Source: Oscillospiraceae bacterium (GTDB taxonomy: Bacteria; Bacillota; Clostridia; Oscillospirales; Acutalibacteraceae). From it: a DNA stretch of 59,553 bases. A program made the position numbers and the translations under genes. Location: NCBI GenBank assembly GCA_015066395.1, contig SVOL01000013.1:1-59553 (forward strand), given 5' to 3'. Shown here piece by piece: positions 1 to 8,766 of the stretch. Numbering within the stretch: position 1 is the stretch's first letter; each line of letters starts with the position of its first letter. The notes below the pieces were generated by a model. The model was not told the DNA's origin. It did no database searches and saw only the letters and a list, made by a program, of their open reading frames with translations.

Positions 1-1942
1 TGCCGGGAACAGATTCGATATCCTTCAAAGCAACGATCAACTCATCGATAGCAGCAACTGCTTCGGCGATGTAACCGTTCTGCTCTGCATAGCCGTATGC
101 GTAAGCATAAGCCTCGTCATAGTACTCGAGAACGAATGCATAAGCAGTTTCGAGAGCCAACTTAAGTTCTTCTATAGCAACATCCTTACCGGTAGTGCCG
201 TTTTCAATGGCAGCAAGGATCTTATCCTTAAGCTCTACATGGCCGTTGCCGTTGGGATGTCCGAAGAAGCTGTTACCGATACCGGTACGAATACCCATAA
301 TAGCAACAGTATTTACAAAGCCTTCGGGGAGACCTGCCTGAGCAGCCAAGGTCTCGAATATGCCGTCGGGATATACTGCGTCAAGATCGAACGAGTAAGA
401 AGGATCGTTTACAGAAGCAGCAACAGCGTCGGCAAGTACATCAAAGAATGCGCCGAGCAGTGCATCCTCAACAGGACCAAAGGACTGACCGAAGCTGGTT
501 GCATCCAGGGTGGTCTTTTCAAGACCTGCCTGCATAATCTCAGCCATTACATCATAAGCAGTGGTAAGAGCCTTGTCATACAAAGCATATACCGGGGCCA
601 TTGCAACAGGAAGCACACCGGCTTTACCCATAGCGAGGAATTCAATCACCGGGTAACCGGCAATCTTAATAGAGCCGTCAAGTGTACCAATATAGAATGC
701 CTCAAGGTTATTAGCCTGTACGGGAGTAATAATTACATAAGGAGCATAAGCAGGTTCACCTGCCAAAGCAGACACAAAGAACTGCTGTACGCGAGTCTTG
801 ATGTAAAGATCGTTATCGTAAACATCGAAGCAATCTTTCACATCCTGGCTCAAGGTGGCGGGGTCGCCGTTGTAGCCGAGGAGCTCATCAGAGAAGAACT
901 CTACATGACCATTCTCGCGAACATCGGCGTAGAAGCCTCTGTCGCTGTAAGGAGAAAGAGTTGCAGTATAAGCGTTAGCAGCGTTGATCAAAGCGCCGAA
1001 GATATCACCGAAAGGCAACTCAACATCAATACCGGGGAGCTGAGCGTTGAGGCCATACATCAAGTTCTGAATGCTGACAACAACAACGGTAGCGTCGGGA
1101 TTGAGAGCCTCGATCTGAGCCATAACAGAATCAAAGCTGAGGCAGAAACCAACGAGAGCGTAAGCCATGGTATCAACCATATCATTAAGCATCTCTACAG
1201 GGATATTTTCGAGAGCCTCGCTTGCATACTGCTGGAGCACAGACATAACATAAAGTTTGCCTTCTTCAAATGCAGCTGCCCATTCGGGGTTGATCTTAGC
1301 AAGGTCGTTCTCATACATATTGCTGACGATCTGGTTGCTGGCGTAAACACCAAAGTTGTTAACACCAATGTCAACAGTAATAACATCAGCAGCGGCAATA
1401 GCCTCACGGTATGCGTCCTTCAAAGTCGCAACAGCCTGCTCAACGGTAGGAGTGCCTGCATAGCCACGGGCTTCCCACTCGAGCTTGCCTGCGAGATAGA
1501 ACCAGTTCTGGCTGTTTCGGTTGGTGTAACCGGGAACATCGCAGAAACGCCAGTCGGTGTAAGCGTCACCGGTATAACTGTCGTCCAACAGGAAGCGAAC
1601 TTCCTCAGCACGCATAGAGCTGATTGCCAACTGGGAAAGATTTGCACCCAAAGCATCAGCAATCAGAACAGGGTAGGAACCGGGAGTGTTCTGCTTGTAG
1701 CCATAGATATTGACTTCGTTTTTCTTCAAAGGATAGTCGTAGACTTCCTCATCCAAATAACCACGCATACCATAGCCGTTAACATTGGATGCGCCGAGAG
1801 AGACGTAGTTGATGACGTTGTCATCGTTGACGTCGCTCACCTGTGCAGCGAATGCAGCCGGGGTCATTAAACCAACTACCATGCACAAAACAAGAAGCAT
1901 GGTGATGCCGGAGCGCCACATTCTTTCAAGTGTTCTTTTCAT
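1..1942 (-). CDS. Secreted SGNH/GDSL-like hydrolase, 3' end outside window
   Basis: The reading frame is open from an ATG at 1942 to the window edge, so the C-terminus is missing. An AGGAGGTA ribosome site lies at 1946-1953. Residues 1-32 form a signal peptide ending in a typical AFA site. An SGNH block I (LGASN, Ser about residue 52) follows directly, then a block III-like IGVNN and, near residue 560, a block V-like HPNGNGH that would hold the catalytic His. The region between is a large insertion compared with ordinary GDSL esterases of 200-250 residues. After the His the protein runs into an Ala/Tyr-rich helical stretch. A secreted esterase or deacylase is likely; the substrate cannot be told. 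A long open frame on the opposite strand is only a shadow. Confidence 0.8.
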   Translation of the reverse strand, partial: MKRTLERMWRSGITMLLVLCMVVGLMTPAAFAAQVSDVNDDNVINYVSLGASNVNGYGMRGYLDEEVYDYPLKKNEVNIYGYKQNTPGSYPVLIADALGANLSQLAISSMRAEEVRFLLDDSYTGDAYTDWRFCDVPGYTNRNSQNWFYLAGKLEWEARGYAGTPTVEQAVATLKDAYREAIAAADVITVDIGVNNFGVYASNQIVSNMYENDLAKINPEWAAAFEEGKLYVMSVLQQYASEALENIPVEMLNDMVDTMAYALVGFCLSFDSVMAQIEALNPDATVVVVSIQNLMYGLNAQLPGIDVELPFGDIFGALINAANAYTATLSPYSDRGFYADVRENGHVEFFSDELLGYNGDPATLSQDVKDCFDVYDNDLYIKTRVQQFFVSALAGEPAYAPYVIITPVQANNLEAFYIGTLDGSIKIAGYPVIEFLAMGKAGVLPVAMAPVYALYDKALTTAYDVMAEIMQAGLEKTTLDATSFGQSFGPVEDALLGAFFDVLADAVAASVNDPSYSFDLDAVYPDGIFETLAAQAGLPEGFVNTVAIMGIRTGIGNSFFGHPNGNGHVELKDKILAAIENGTTGKDVAIEELKLALETAYAFVLEYYDEAYAYAYGYAEQNGYIAEAVAAIDELIVALKDIESVPG

Positions 1943-2057
1943 AATTACCTCCTGATTATTTTGGCAGGACGGATTGCTGCTTCCGCCTTGCCTAAATTAT
2001 TTATATACATTCACTGTGTTTAGCAGTGTAAATGCCAAGTTTTACGTTTTAAGACGG

Positions 2058-3806
2058 TCAAACGTCTTGTTCCGCAGGAGACCATTTGGTGTAATCAAAA
2101 TCTCCGAACTGTTTTTCTAAGGTTTTAAAATCGTTCTTCATCGCACCGGTCAAAGGAATCTCATCGATCGCAATAACAGCAACCGGACGTCCTCTCTCTT
2201 CCGAACGGACATTACAGTCATGGAATATCTCACTGCAAACGGCATCGCGATCGGTATCGGGAAGCAGCTCCACAATTACCATCGGATATTCGCCCTGACT
2301 ATGCTCGCGGTCCTTAACACCGATAACCGAGCAACTATGTACCGCCGGATGCTCCGAGACCATATTTTCAAGGTTTACGGGGAAAACCTTGTGTCCGTCA
2401 AAGCGAGTGATCATACGCTTTACCCGACCCTTGATAAATATGAAACCGTCTTCGTCCATATAACCTAAATCGCCCGAGTGGACCCAGACTTGTCCATCGT
2501 CATGCAGACGCATGACATTGGCGGTCTCTTCCTCTCGTTTATAATAGCCCTTCATCATAGAAGCGCCGGTGACACAGATCTCGCCCAACTCGCCGTAACT
2601 AAGCTCCTCACCGGTCTCGCTGTCAAAAATCGAGACAATGGTGCCGACCGACGGGATACCGACTGACGACGGCTTGTAAATGTCGTTGACACAGAATGAA
2701 GCGGCAGCCGACAACTCCGACATACCGTAGCCCTGAGCCAGCGGATATTTCATATTATGTTCCTTCATAAACTGGTGAAGCTTACCCTCAAGACCCTCGA
2801 CCATAGTATCACCGCCGGAGCCCATGGTGGTAAGGAAGGACATATCAAAATTGCGCATTTCCTTACTATTCATAAGTATCTCATAAAAAGCAGGAGTTGC
2901 AATCATATGATTAGGCCTTACTTTTTTAACCAGCTTGCCGATCTCAGCCGGAACAAACTTAGGTATGGGAGCCAACTCACAACCCAAAGTCAACGGCATG
3001 TGCATACCGCAAACAAAACCGTATGATGTAAATACCGGTATTATACCTAAGAAACGGTCACCCGGAGCATAATCCAGACCTGCGTGCCGAAAATTGAACG
3101 AAACGGCGTTAACACTGTCATTAGTAAGCATAACACCCTTCGGGAAACCGGTAGTGCCGCCTGTATAAGCAACAGCAACGATAGCATCGCCTATGTACTC
3201 ACCCTCTGTGGCAACAGTTCCTTCGCCGTTGGCAATAAAATCACTCCAGCCGATGACACCGTTCTCGCCATAAGGAACCTTTGCCTTAGACAAAAGCTTC
3301 ATGAGACACTTCTTTATAAAAGGAAGCGAACTTGCAGGCGAAAGCACAACTATGTGCTCCTGATCGATATCGGCCATTATCTTGTCCACTTTCGGAAAAG
3401 CAACGTCTATTGTTACCAAAATCGAAGAACCCGACTCTTTAACCATTCTGCGGATACTGTCTATATCCATTCGCGGATCAATAGTGTTAGCAGTAGCGCC
3501 AAGTTTGTTAAGACCGTATATTGCAGCTATGCACTCGGGCACGGCAACTGCCAAAAACGAAACAACGTCACCCTGCTTTACGCCGAGAGCAGCAAAAGCA
3601 TTTGCGGCAGCGTCTATTTTATCAAACAACTGGCGAAATGTAATGTGTGCACCGTAATAATAAAGCGCATTACTGTCAAGACGGTCAGCATTTGACTCTT
3701 TCAGATGTGTATATGCCTTGCACTTGGGCAGAGGTGTATCAACGACCTTTTGGTCGTAGTATTTCATCCATATCTTTTCTTGCGAAATACTTCTTTTTGC
3801 CCCCAT
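2058..3806 (-). CDS. AMP-forming acyl-CoA synthetase/ligase
   Basis: This 582-residue protein is an adenylate-forming (ANL) ligase that should activate a carboxylic acid to an acyl-AMP and then an acyl-CoA. The P-loop reads YTGGTTGFPKGVML, followed by the A5-type motif GYGMSEL, the A7 motif HSGDLGY and the hinge region around RVKRMITR. The C-terminal catalytic lysine region, LTGAMKND, is a little divergent. Length is normal for the family. It is a single gene, read away from the ncRNA locus, with GGGAGAT before the ATG. Its 150-base leader carries a large inverted repeat. The acid substrate is unknown; the second ligase at 7112 is only distantly similar. Confidence 0.88.
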   Translation of the reverse strand: MGAKRSISQEKIWMKYYDQKVVDTPLPKCKAYTHLKESNADRLDSNALYYYGAHITFRQLFDKIDAAANAFAALGVKQGDVVSFLAVAVPECIAAIYGLNKLGATANTIDPRMDIDSIRRMVKESGSSILVTIDVAFPKVDKIMADIDQEHIVVLSPASSLPFIKKCLMKLLSKAKVPYGENGVIGWSDFIANGEGTVATEGEYIGDAIVAVAYTGGTTGFPKGVMLTNDSVNAVSFNFRHAGLDYAPGDRFLGIIPVFTSYGFVCGMHMPLTLGCELAPIPKFVPAEIGKLVKKVRPNHMIATPAFYEILMNSKEMRNFDMSFLTTMGSGGDTMVEGLEGKLHQFMKEHNMKYPLAQGYGMSELSAAASFCVNDIYKPSSVGIPSVGTIVSIFDSETGEELSYGELGEICVTGASMMKGYYKREEETANVMRLHDDGQVWVHSGDLGYMDEDGFIFIKGRVKRMITRFDGHKVFPVNLENMVSEHPAVHSCSVIGVKDREHSQGEYPMVIVELLPDTDRDAVCSEIFHDCNVRSEERGRPVAVIAIDEIPLTGAMKNDFKTLEKQFGDFDYTKWSPAEQDV

Positions 3807-3838
3807 AATTCATCTCCCACGGAAAAATTAACGTCCTC

Positions 3839-3873
3839 GTTCATTTAATTCTAAAACCCCAAATTAAATGAAC
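3839..3873 (-). promoter_or_regulatory. 12-bp perfect inverted repeat in the ligase leader
   Basis: GTTCATTTAATT at 3839-3850 and AATTAAATGAAC at 3862-3873 are perfect complements separated by 11 bases. The site lies about 10-45 bases downstream of the predicted start of the minus-strand transcript. It could be an operator for a dimeric repressor or an RNA hairpin; there is no T-run behind it, so a terminator is unlikely. Confidence 0.6.
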
Positions 3874-3890
3874 ATACCTATGTACTATAG

Positions 3891-3919
3891 ATTATAAAAC
3901 ACTTTTTCGCAAAATGCAA
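3891..3919 (-). promoter_or_regulatory. Promoter of the acyl-CoA ligase gene
   Basis: On the minus strand TTGCAT (3919-3914), a 17-base spacer and TATAAT (3896-3891) form a near-consensus sigma-A promoter. It predicts a start near 3884. Confidence 0.65.
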
Positions 3920-4137
3920 GTGCTATTTATCAAAAACGGTCACAATTAGTATGACAATTTTTGACATTGATTTAAAAATAAAACACAAAAAAGTTGTTCC
4001 GCCCCTCATGATTGGAACAACTCAACAAATCTATTATAGTATGTATAATGTATGCTGTCAACACTTTTTTGTAATCTTAAGAGTAATTTCTCTTTTTCGC
4101 ATAACTGAGCGCCTAAAAATTTATGTAATATTACATA

Positions 4138-4166
4138 TTGAATACGCGTTGCAAATATGTTATATT
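4138..4166 (+). promoter_or_regulatory. Promoter of the candidate ncRNA
   Basis: TTGAAT (4138-4143), 17 bases, TATATT (4161-4166). The predicted start is about 4172-4174, at the beginning of a stretch that has no convincing reading frame but many complementary segments. Confidence 0.6.
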
Positions 4167-4172
4167 AAAGAT

Positions 4173-4590
4173 GCAGAAAGGAACAGGTGATACCAATGAA
4201 CAGGTAACCGCCAAACACTTCTGAAATTCTGAGGTCTATCGGTTTAAAGACTTGAATGTGGTTCGAAATTTTAAGTTTCCCGAAAAAGTAAAGAACAAGA
4301 AAATAAGAATTAACGAGTGAAGCCGGCTAAGTTCGAGTCTTGAAACTGTCAGAATCGAAGAGGTTTTAAATAGCCTTCAATTATATGACCCGATACATCA
4401 GGGGGTCCCGCTCTACGGGAAATGCAAACGCATTAATAAGAAGTGAATGGGAATGTAAGAAAAACGAAGGCAATCTGTAGAAAGAGAGGTACAATAAACA
4501 GATGTTAGATACTAAGGGTGATCAGAAATAACCCTTGACCGCCAAAAACGTGTAAAGAAACGTTGGTCAAGGGTTATTTCTTTTTTATTT
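4173..4590 (+). ncRNA. Large structured non-coding RNA, possibly raiA class
   Basis: This transcript-sized stretch has a promoter, a strong terminator and no plausible gene. Long-range complementary pairs are visible: 4216-4222 with 4439-4445 (7 bp), 4226-4232 with 4349-4355 (7 bp), 4242-4252 with 4336-4346 (11 bases, one mismatch), and 4473-4478 with 4498-4503. The pair 4373-4378 with 4466-4471 crosses the first helix, so a pseudoknot is implied. Local hairpins lie at 4387-4407, 4407-4419 and 4421-4434. It is not tmRNA, RNase P, SRP or 6S RNA by the conserved motifs I know. The size, isolation and Clostridia context suggest the raiA-type RNA known from sporulating Clostridia, but that family name is a guess. 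Whether an RNA is made here is much better supported than what it is. Confidence 0.65.
4525..4588 (+). terminator. Terminator of the candidate ncRNA
   Basis: GAAATAACCCTTGACC (4525-4540) pairs perfectly over 16 bp with 4565-4580, and CTTTTTTATTTT follows. This is the strongest plain terminator in the window and marks the end of the transcript. Confidence 0.9.
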
Positions 4591-4850
4591 TAATTAATTA
4601 CATTATGTCGCCGCAAGGCGATTTTTTGTTGGGATTTCTTCTTTTTCGTGCCGCAAGGAAAGACCGTCAGGTCTTTAAAACGGCGTGGCCGTTTTCCGTG
4701 CCGCGGCACGGTCCTTGCGGCTGAAATTTTCGGCAAGCTCGCTTTTTTCATTTCCAAAGCAAAACAAACATTTGCTCGATAACACCAAAACACCCACTAC
4801 GTTCTTCTTGCCTAAAACCAACTTTAAAAATATATAAATTTTGTTTATTA
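4591..4850. repeat. Nested hairpin cassette, no gene
   Basis: No reading frame here is convincing. Outer arms GCCGCAAGGA (4650-4659) and TCCTTGCGGC (4712-4721) enclose three smaller perfect hairpins: AAAGACC/GGTCTTT, AAAACGGC/GCCGTTTT and GTGCCG/CGGCAC. The architecture resembles the hairpin cassettes at 34821, 56116, 57108 and 59314, though the sequence differs. Confidence 0.55.
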
Positions 4851-4856
4851 TTGTGC

Positions 4857-4885
4857 TTGACTTTATATAAACCGTTTGTTAAACT
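4857..4885 (+). promoter_or_regulatory. Promoter of the MFS transporter gene
   Basis: TTGACT (4857-4862), 17 bases, TAAACT (4880-4885). The spacer contains AAACCG, which also occurs in the 13119 promoter, but the match to that operator is weak. Confidence 0.55.
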
Positions 4886-4934
4886 TGCATTGGTTAATAC
4901 CCTGCCTAAACGGCATTTTAAAAGAGGCGATTCT

Positions 4935-6182
4935 ATGTTCGAACGTAAGGCTCTTACAGACTCGAAAAGCAGTTGGTTGCTTTTTGTTGTTATTTTCCTT
5001 CTCTGGGCAATACTGTTTATGTCCAAAAACTGCTTCAGTACGGCGATGGCCGCCATTGTCAGTGAAGGTTTTATGACAAAATCACAGACCAGTATCATAA
5101 CAGCCGCATTTTGGCTCGTATACGCTCCCGGTCAGGTCATCGGCGGTATCTTTGCCGACCGCAGACCGCCGCAAGCTTTGATCCTTATCGCCATCTTCGG
5201 TGCCTCGGTCATCAATTTAGGCATTTATCTTTTCTATAAAAGCTACGCATTTATGCTTATCGTCTGGTGTTTGAACGCCGCTTTGCAGTTTGCCGCCTGG
5301 CCTTCGGTGTTTAAAATAGTTTCAACACAGTTGAAAAAAGAGAACCGAACCAACTGCGTCTTTATTCTTTCGTTATCAACTATCGTAGGCCTGATGTTCG
5401 GTTACATACTGTCGGGTATCGTTCCCCGCTGGCAGGATAACTTCTTAGTGTCTTCCATTGCGCTTTTTGCGATAGGCTTGCTGTTTTTAATTGTTTATAG
5501 TTCACTGCTTAAGAAAATGAAACCCGAGAAATTTGAAATGAAACAGCAGGGTGACCACCACGCAAAGCACGAGCCACTCGGTTCATTGCTTAAACGAAGC
5601 GGTATTATTCCTATTTGCATCGGTGCATTTTTCTGTAATGTAATGGTCAACGGACCCAAAAGTCTTGCACCCACTATGCTGGTTGAATGCTATGAATCCA
5701 TGACCGTTTCGATGGCTAACATTCTCAATGCCTTTATTATTGCATCGGGCGTTTTGAATATTGTTATCGGTAAGATCATTTATCCTAAATTCTTGAAAAA
5801 CGAAACACTCATAGTTGCAATAACGATGACAGCGGCCGCTCCGTTCTTCATCATTAATATCGGCATCAGCCGTATTCCTTTATTACCCATTATTTGCAGT
5901 CTTATTTTTGGATTGCTCTTCGTCAACACCGCCTACACATTCATAACCTCACATATCCCGGCACGCTTTAACGTTTACGGTATGGGCGGTATGATTGCAG
6001 GTCTTATCAACGGTGTTGCCGCGCTGTCCAACGTTTTCTCATCCTATGTGTTTGCCGCTATTGCCGACGATTGGGGTTGGAGAGTAACAACCGTAACCTG
6101 GGTAATTGTTACGGTGCTTGGTTGCGTCGTTTTCTGGGCCGCTGTAAGGCAATGGAAAAAATTTACATCAAATAATGATTAA
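4935..6182 (+). CDS. Major facilitator superfamily transporter
   Basis: About 415 residues with roughly twelve hydrophobic segments and a central soluble loop (about residue 205) rich in Lys and His. The N-terminal half with a QVIGGIFADRR loop is like the motif A region of organophosphate:antiporter type MFS proteins, so export or import of a small anionic metabolite is likely. I place the start at the ATG at 4935 because AGAGGCG precedes it; the frame is open further up but that part overlaps the promoter. It is a single gene closed by a terminator at 6186. Substrate unknown. Confidence 0.82.
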   Translation: MFERKALTDSKSSWLLFVVIFLLWAILFMSKNCFSTAMAAIVSEGFMTKSQTSIITAAFWLVYAPGQVIGGIFADRRPPQALILIAIFGASVINLGIYLFYKSYAFMLIVWCLNAALQFAAWPSVFKIVSTQLKKENRTNCVFILSLSTIVGLMFGYILSGIVPRWQDNFLVSSIALFAIGLLFLIVYSSLLKKMKPEKFEMKQQGDHHAKHEPLGSLLKRSGIIPICIGAFFCNVMVNGPKSLAPTMLVECYESMTVSMANILNAFIIASGVLNIVIGKIIYPKFLKNETLIVAITMTAAAPFFIINIGISRIPLLPIICSLIFGLLFVNTAYTFITSHIPARFNVYGMGGMIAGLINGVAALSNVFSSYVFAAIADDWGWRVTTVTWVIVTVLGCVVFWAAVRQWKKFTSNND

Positions 6183-6185
6183 CCA

Positions 6186-6217
6186 AAACCCGCATCTCGA
6201 TTTCGAGATGCGGGTTT
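6186..6217 (+). terminator. Terminator after the MFS gene
   Basis: AAACCCGCATCTC pairs with GAGATGCGGGTTT around a short loop. The T-run behind it is weak. Confidence 0.7.
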
Positions 6218-6331
6218 ATAATAGCACCTATTAATTGTAACCGTTTTGTAACTTGACGAGTCAAAAGCTTCATGATACAATGATAGAAGAATAACAATAA
6301 GTCTTGGTATTTTATAAAGAAGGTGCAGTTT

Positions 6332-6952
6332 ATGAAAAAAATCATTACTTGCGGTTTAGTGTCTGCAGTTCTTTTGTGCTCATTATTTGTCGGATGCAAG
6401 ACCGACAAAGGGTATGATCTGTCTGCTAAAGTAAGTGCGGATGTAGTTTCTGCTCAGCAGATCAACTCCCGAATCACCGTACACACCATCCGAAATTCGG
6501 CGTTTACGCGTACTTTTGAAAAGGTCTATTCCGACGCAAGCGAACGCAACGCACAGCTTGACAAGGTTTTAATGCCCACGGATGAACAAAGTGTTCGCAA
6601 TGAACTGATCAAAGCAGAAGTCTTACGCCAGTATCTAAGCAAAGAAGGCTCCTTAATCAGCCGCGAAAAAGCCGAAGAGGGAATGAAGAATGAATTTGCG
6701 TTACTAAAAATAAATCCTGCCCAAGCCGACTTTTACAGCAACCTGAAAATCGCTATGCAGGCATCAGAGACCGACGAGGCGGCGTTCATCGATATGTGTT
6801 GCCGATTGGCTTATGACACTTATAATGTGAACAACGCCAAGAGGGTTTTTGAGAGATCCGATGAATACTCAAAGGATTCTTCCGAAACTCTTGACGAACA
6901 ATTTGATGAATTTACCGCTGAGCTGATTGAGAAAGCCACTGTTGAGCAGTAA
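6332..6952 (+). CDS. Lipoprotein with a SurA-N-like segment
   Basis: About 206 residues. An N-terminal hydrophobic segment ends in the lipobox LFVGC, so the mature protein is probably anchored to the outside of the membrane by Cys near residue 22. The middle (about residues 90-130, with ELIKAEVLRQYLSKEG and later REKAEEGM) resembles the helical N-terminal chaperone part of SurA/PrsA-like proteins. No peptidyl-prolyl isomerase domain follows. The ATG at 6332 is preceded by GAAGGTG. A single gene, with a terminator downstream. The chaperone idea is inference; the lipoprotein call is firm. Confidence 0.7.
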   Translation: MKKIITCGLVSAVLLCSLFVGCKTDKGYDLSAKVSADVVSAQQINSRITVHTIRNSAFTRTFEKVYSDASERNAQLDKVLMPTDEQSVRNELIKAEVLRQYLSKEGSLISREKAEEGMKNEFALLKINPAQADFYSNLKIAMQASETDEAAFIDMCCRLAYDTYNVNNAKRVFERSDEYSKDSSETLDEQFDEFTAELIEKATVEQ

Positions 6953-6994
6953 AAACGAATACGCGATCAACTAAATATAAAATTCAATAATGGG

Positions 6995-7027
6995 AGCGGT
7001 CGATTAAAATCGACCGCTTTTCATTTT
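6995..7027 (+). terminator. Terminator after the lipoprotein gene
   Basis: AGCGGTCGATT (6995-7005) pairs with AATCGACCGCT (7008-7018), followed by TTTCATTTTT. Confidence 0.8.
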
Positions 7028-7048
7028 TATAAAATTTTAAAAGTTTAG

Positions 7049-7077
7049 TTGACAAGACCGCTTTAAAGTGGTAAAGT
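7049..7077 (+). promoter_or_regulatory. Promoter with embedded operator, ligase-ior operon
   Basis: TTGACA (7049-7054), 17 bases, TAAAGT (7072-7077). The spacer holds ACCGCTTTAAAGTGGT, a palindrome with one mismatching pair. The same 29-base promoter occurs at 13119 with three differences in the spacer. A repressor binding there would block RNA polymerase directly. A TetR-type regulator encoded at 35427 has a related GACCGCTTAAAGC site in its own upstream region. Confidence 0.75.
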
Positions 7078-7111
7078 AGATACATATAGATAATTTAAAG
7101 AGGTACTTATT

Positions 7112-8746
7112 ATGACTATCGTAGATGTTCTCGAACGCAATGCCAGAGAGTTTAGCAATGACTGTGCATTGGTTGAGATCAACCCCGAACAACCCGAGAC
7201 CCGACGGACCTGGCACGAGTATGACCTTGTTGAGCCGACTCACAAGACCCGCCACTACCGTCGAGAGATAACCTGGGCTGTTTTCAATGAAAAATCAAAC
7301 CGACTGGCCAATATGCTATCGCAAAACGGTATCGGCAAGGGCAAAAAGGTCGGAATCTTGCTTATGAACTGCATCGACTGGCTTCCGATCTATTTCGGCA
7401 TATTAAAGACCGGTGCTCTGGCTGTTCCGCTCAATTTCCGCTATTCTTCGGACGAGATCGAATACTGTGTGGGATTGGCCGAATGTGACGTGCTCATTTT
7501 CGGACCCGAGTTCATCGGACGTGTTGAGGCAGTTGCCGATAAGCTCTCGGAAAAATGCTCACTCATCTACATCGGTGCAGGTTGTCCTGCTTTTGCTGAC
7601 GATTACAACGATCTTATTTCGGAATGTTCAGGCAACTTTATCAGACCCGATCTCACAGAAGATGATGAGGCCGCCATTTACTTTTCCTCAGGCACAACCG
7701 GTTTTCCAAAGGCGATTTTACATAAACATCGCAGTCTGATGCACTCCTGCCGTGTTGAGCAGGCTCACCACGGTCAGACCAAGGACGACTGCTTTTTGTG
7801 TATTCCTCCGCTTTATCACACCGGCGCTAAAATGCACTGGTTCGGAAGCCTTTTGGTTGGCGGCAAGGCCGTTATTCTTAAAGGCACGCAGTCAAAAAAC
7901 ATTCTGCAAGCCGCAAGCGACGAGCATTGCACTATCGTCTGGCTCTTGGTTCCTTGGGCACAGGATATTCTCGATGCTCTCGACCGCGGCGATATTAAAC
8001 TTGAGGATTACAATTTAAAGCAGTGGCGATTGATGCACATAGGCGCTCAGCCCGTACCGCAAAGTCTTATCAAACGCTGGCTTGAATATTTCCCCCAACA
8101 CGCTTATGACACCAACTACGGTCTCTCGGAATCGATCGGTCCCGGTGCCGTGCACTTAGGTGTTGAGAACGTCCGCAAGGTCGGTGCTATCGGTGTTCCC
8201 GGCTACGGTTGGGAAGTAAAGATCGTCGACACCGAAGGCAACGAAGTAAAGCAAGGTGAGGTCGGTGAGCTTTGCCTTAAAGGTCCCGGTGTTATGGTCT
8301 GCTACTATAACGACGAAAAGGCCACAGCCGATTCCATAAAAGACGGTTGGCTCTATACGGGAGATATGGCAATGCAGGACGATGAAGGCTTTATCTACCT
8401 TGTCGACCGCAAAAAGGACGTTATCATCACCGGCGGTGAGAACCTGTATCCCGTTCAGATCGAAAACTTTATCGCATCTTTCGATAAGGTCAAGGACGTT
8501 GCCGTTATCGGTCTGCCCGACCAGCGTTTAGGCGAGATCGCCGCGGCAATTATCGAGATAAAACCCGATATGACCTGCACAGAGGAAGAGATCAATGAGT
8601 TCTGTATGGGACTCCCCAGATACAAACGTCCCAGAAAAATTATTTTCGCCGACATTCCGCGTAATCCCACCGGCAAGATCGAAAAGCCGAAGCTCCGCAA
8701 GATATACGGCGGTGAAGGACTTGTCGATTCGCAGAACAAATCGTAA
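7112..8746 (+). CDS. AMP-dependent acyl-CoA synthetase, first gene of ior operon
   Basis: A 544-residue ANL-family ligase with all hallmarks: YFSSGTTGFPKAIL P-loop, YGLSES A5 motif, YTGD A7 motif, the DRKKDVIITGGENLYP hinge and the catalytic lysine in PTGKIEK near the C-terminus. It should make an acyl-CoA from an acid, ATP and CoA. It lies 20 bases ahead of iorA, so its substrate is likely the aryl or branched acid related to the IorAB reaction. AGAGG precedes the ATG. It could instead run toward fatty or aromatic acids of dietary origin; sequence alone does not decide. Confidence 0.88.
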   Translation: MTIVDVLERNAREFSNDCALVEINPEQPETRRTWHEYDLVEPTHKTRHYRREITWAVFNEKSNRLANMLSQNGIGKGKKVGILLMNCIDWLPIYFGILKTGALAVPLNFRYSSDEIEYCVGLAECDVLIFGPEFIGRVEAVADKLSEKCSLIYIGAGCPAFADDYNDLISECSGNFIRPDLTEDDEAAIYFSSGTTGFPKAILHKHRSLMHSCRVEQAHHGQTKDDCFLCIPPLYHTGAKMHWFGSLLVGGKAVILKGTQSKNILQAASDEHCTIVWLLVPWAQDILDALDRGDIKLEDYNLKQWRLMHIGAQPVPQSLIKRWLEYFPQHAYDTNYGLSESIGPGAVHLGVENVRKVGAIGVPGYGWEVKIVDTEGNEVKQGEVGELCLKGPGVMVCYYNDEKATADSIKDGWLYTGDMAMQDDEGFIYLVDRKKDVIITGGENLYPVQIENFIASFDKVKDVAVIGLPDQRLGEIAAAIIEIKPDMTCTEEEINEFCMGLPRYKRPRKIIFADIPRNPTGKIEKPKLRKIYGGEGLVDSQNKS

Positions 8747-8766
8747 TGTTTAGAGAGGTTTAGAAT

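Noticed and set aside
239-1870. A 543-codon open frame on the plus strand
   Set aside because: It lies opposite a gene with signal peptide, ribosome site and SGNH motifs, and its own product is low-complexity and has no family features. It is a shadow.
4590-5098. Minus-strand frames opposite the MFS promoter region
   Set aside because: They cross the promoter and hairpin cassette, have no ribosome sites and no recognisable product.
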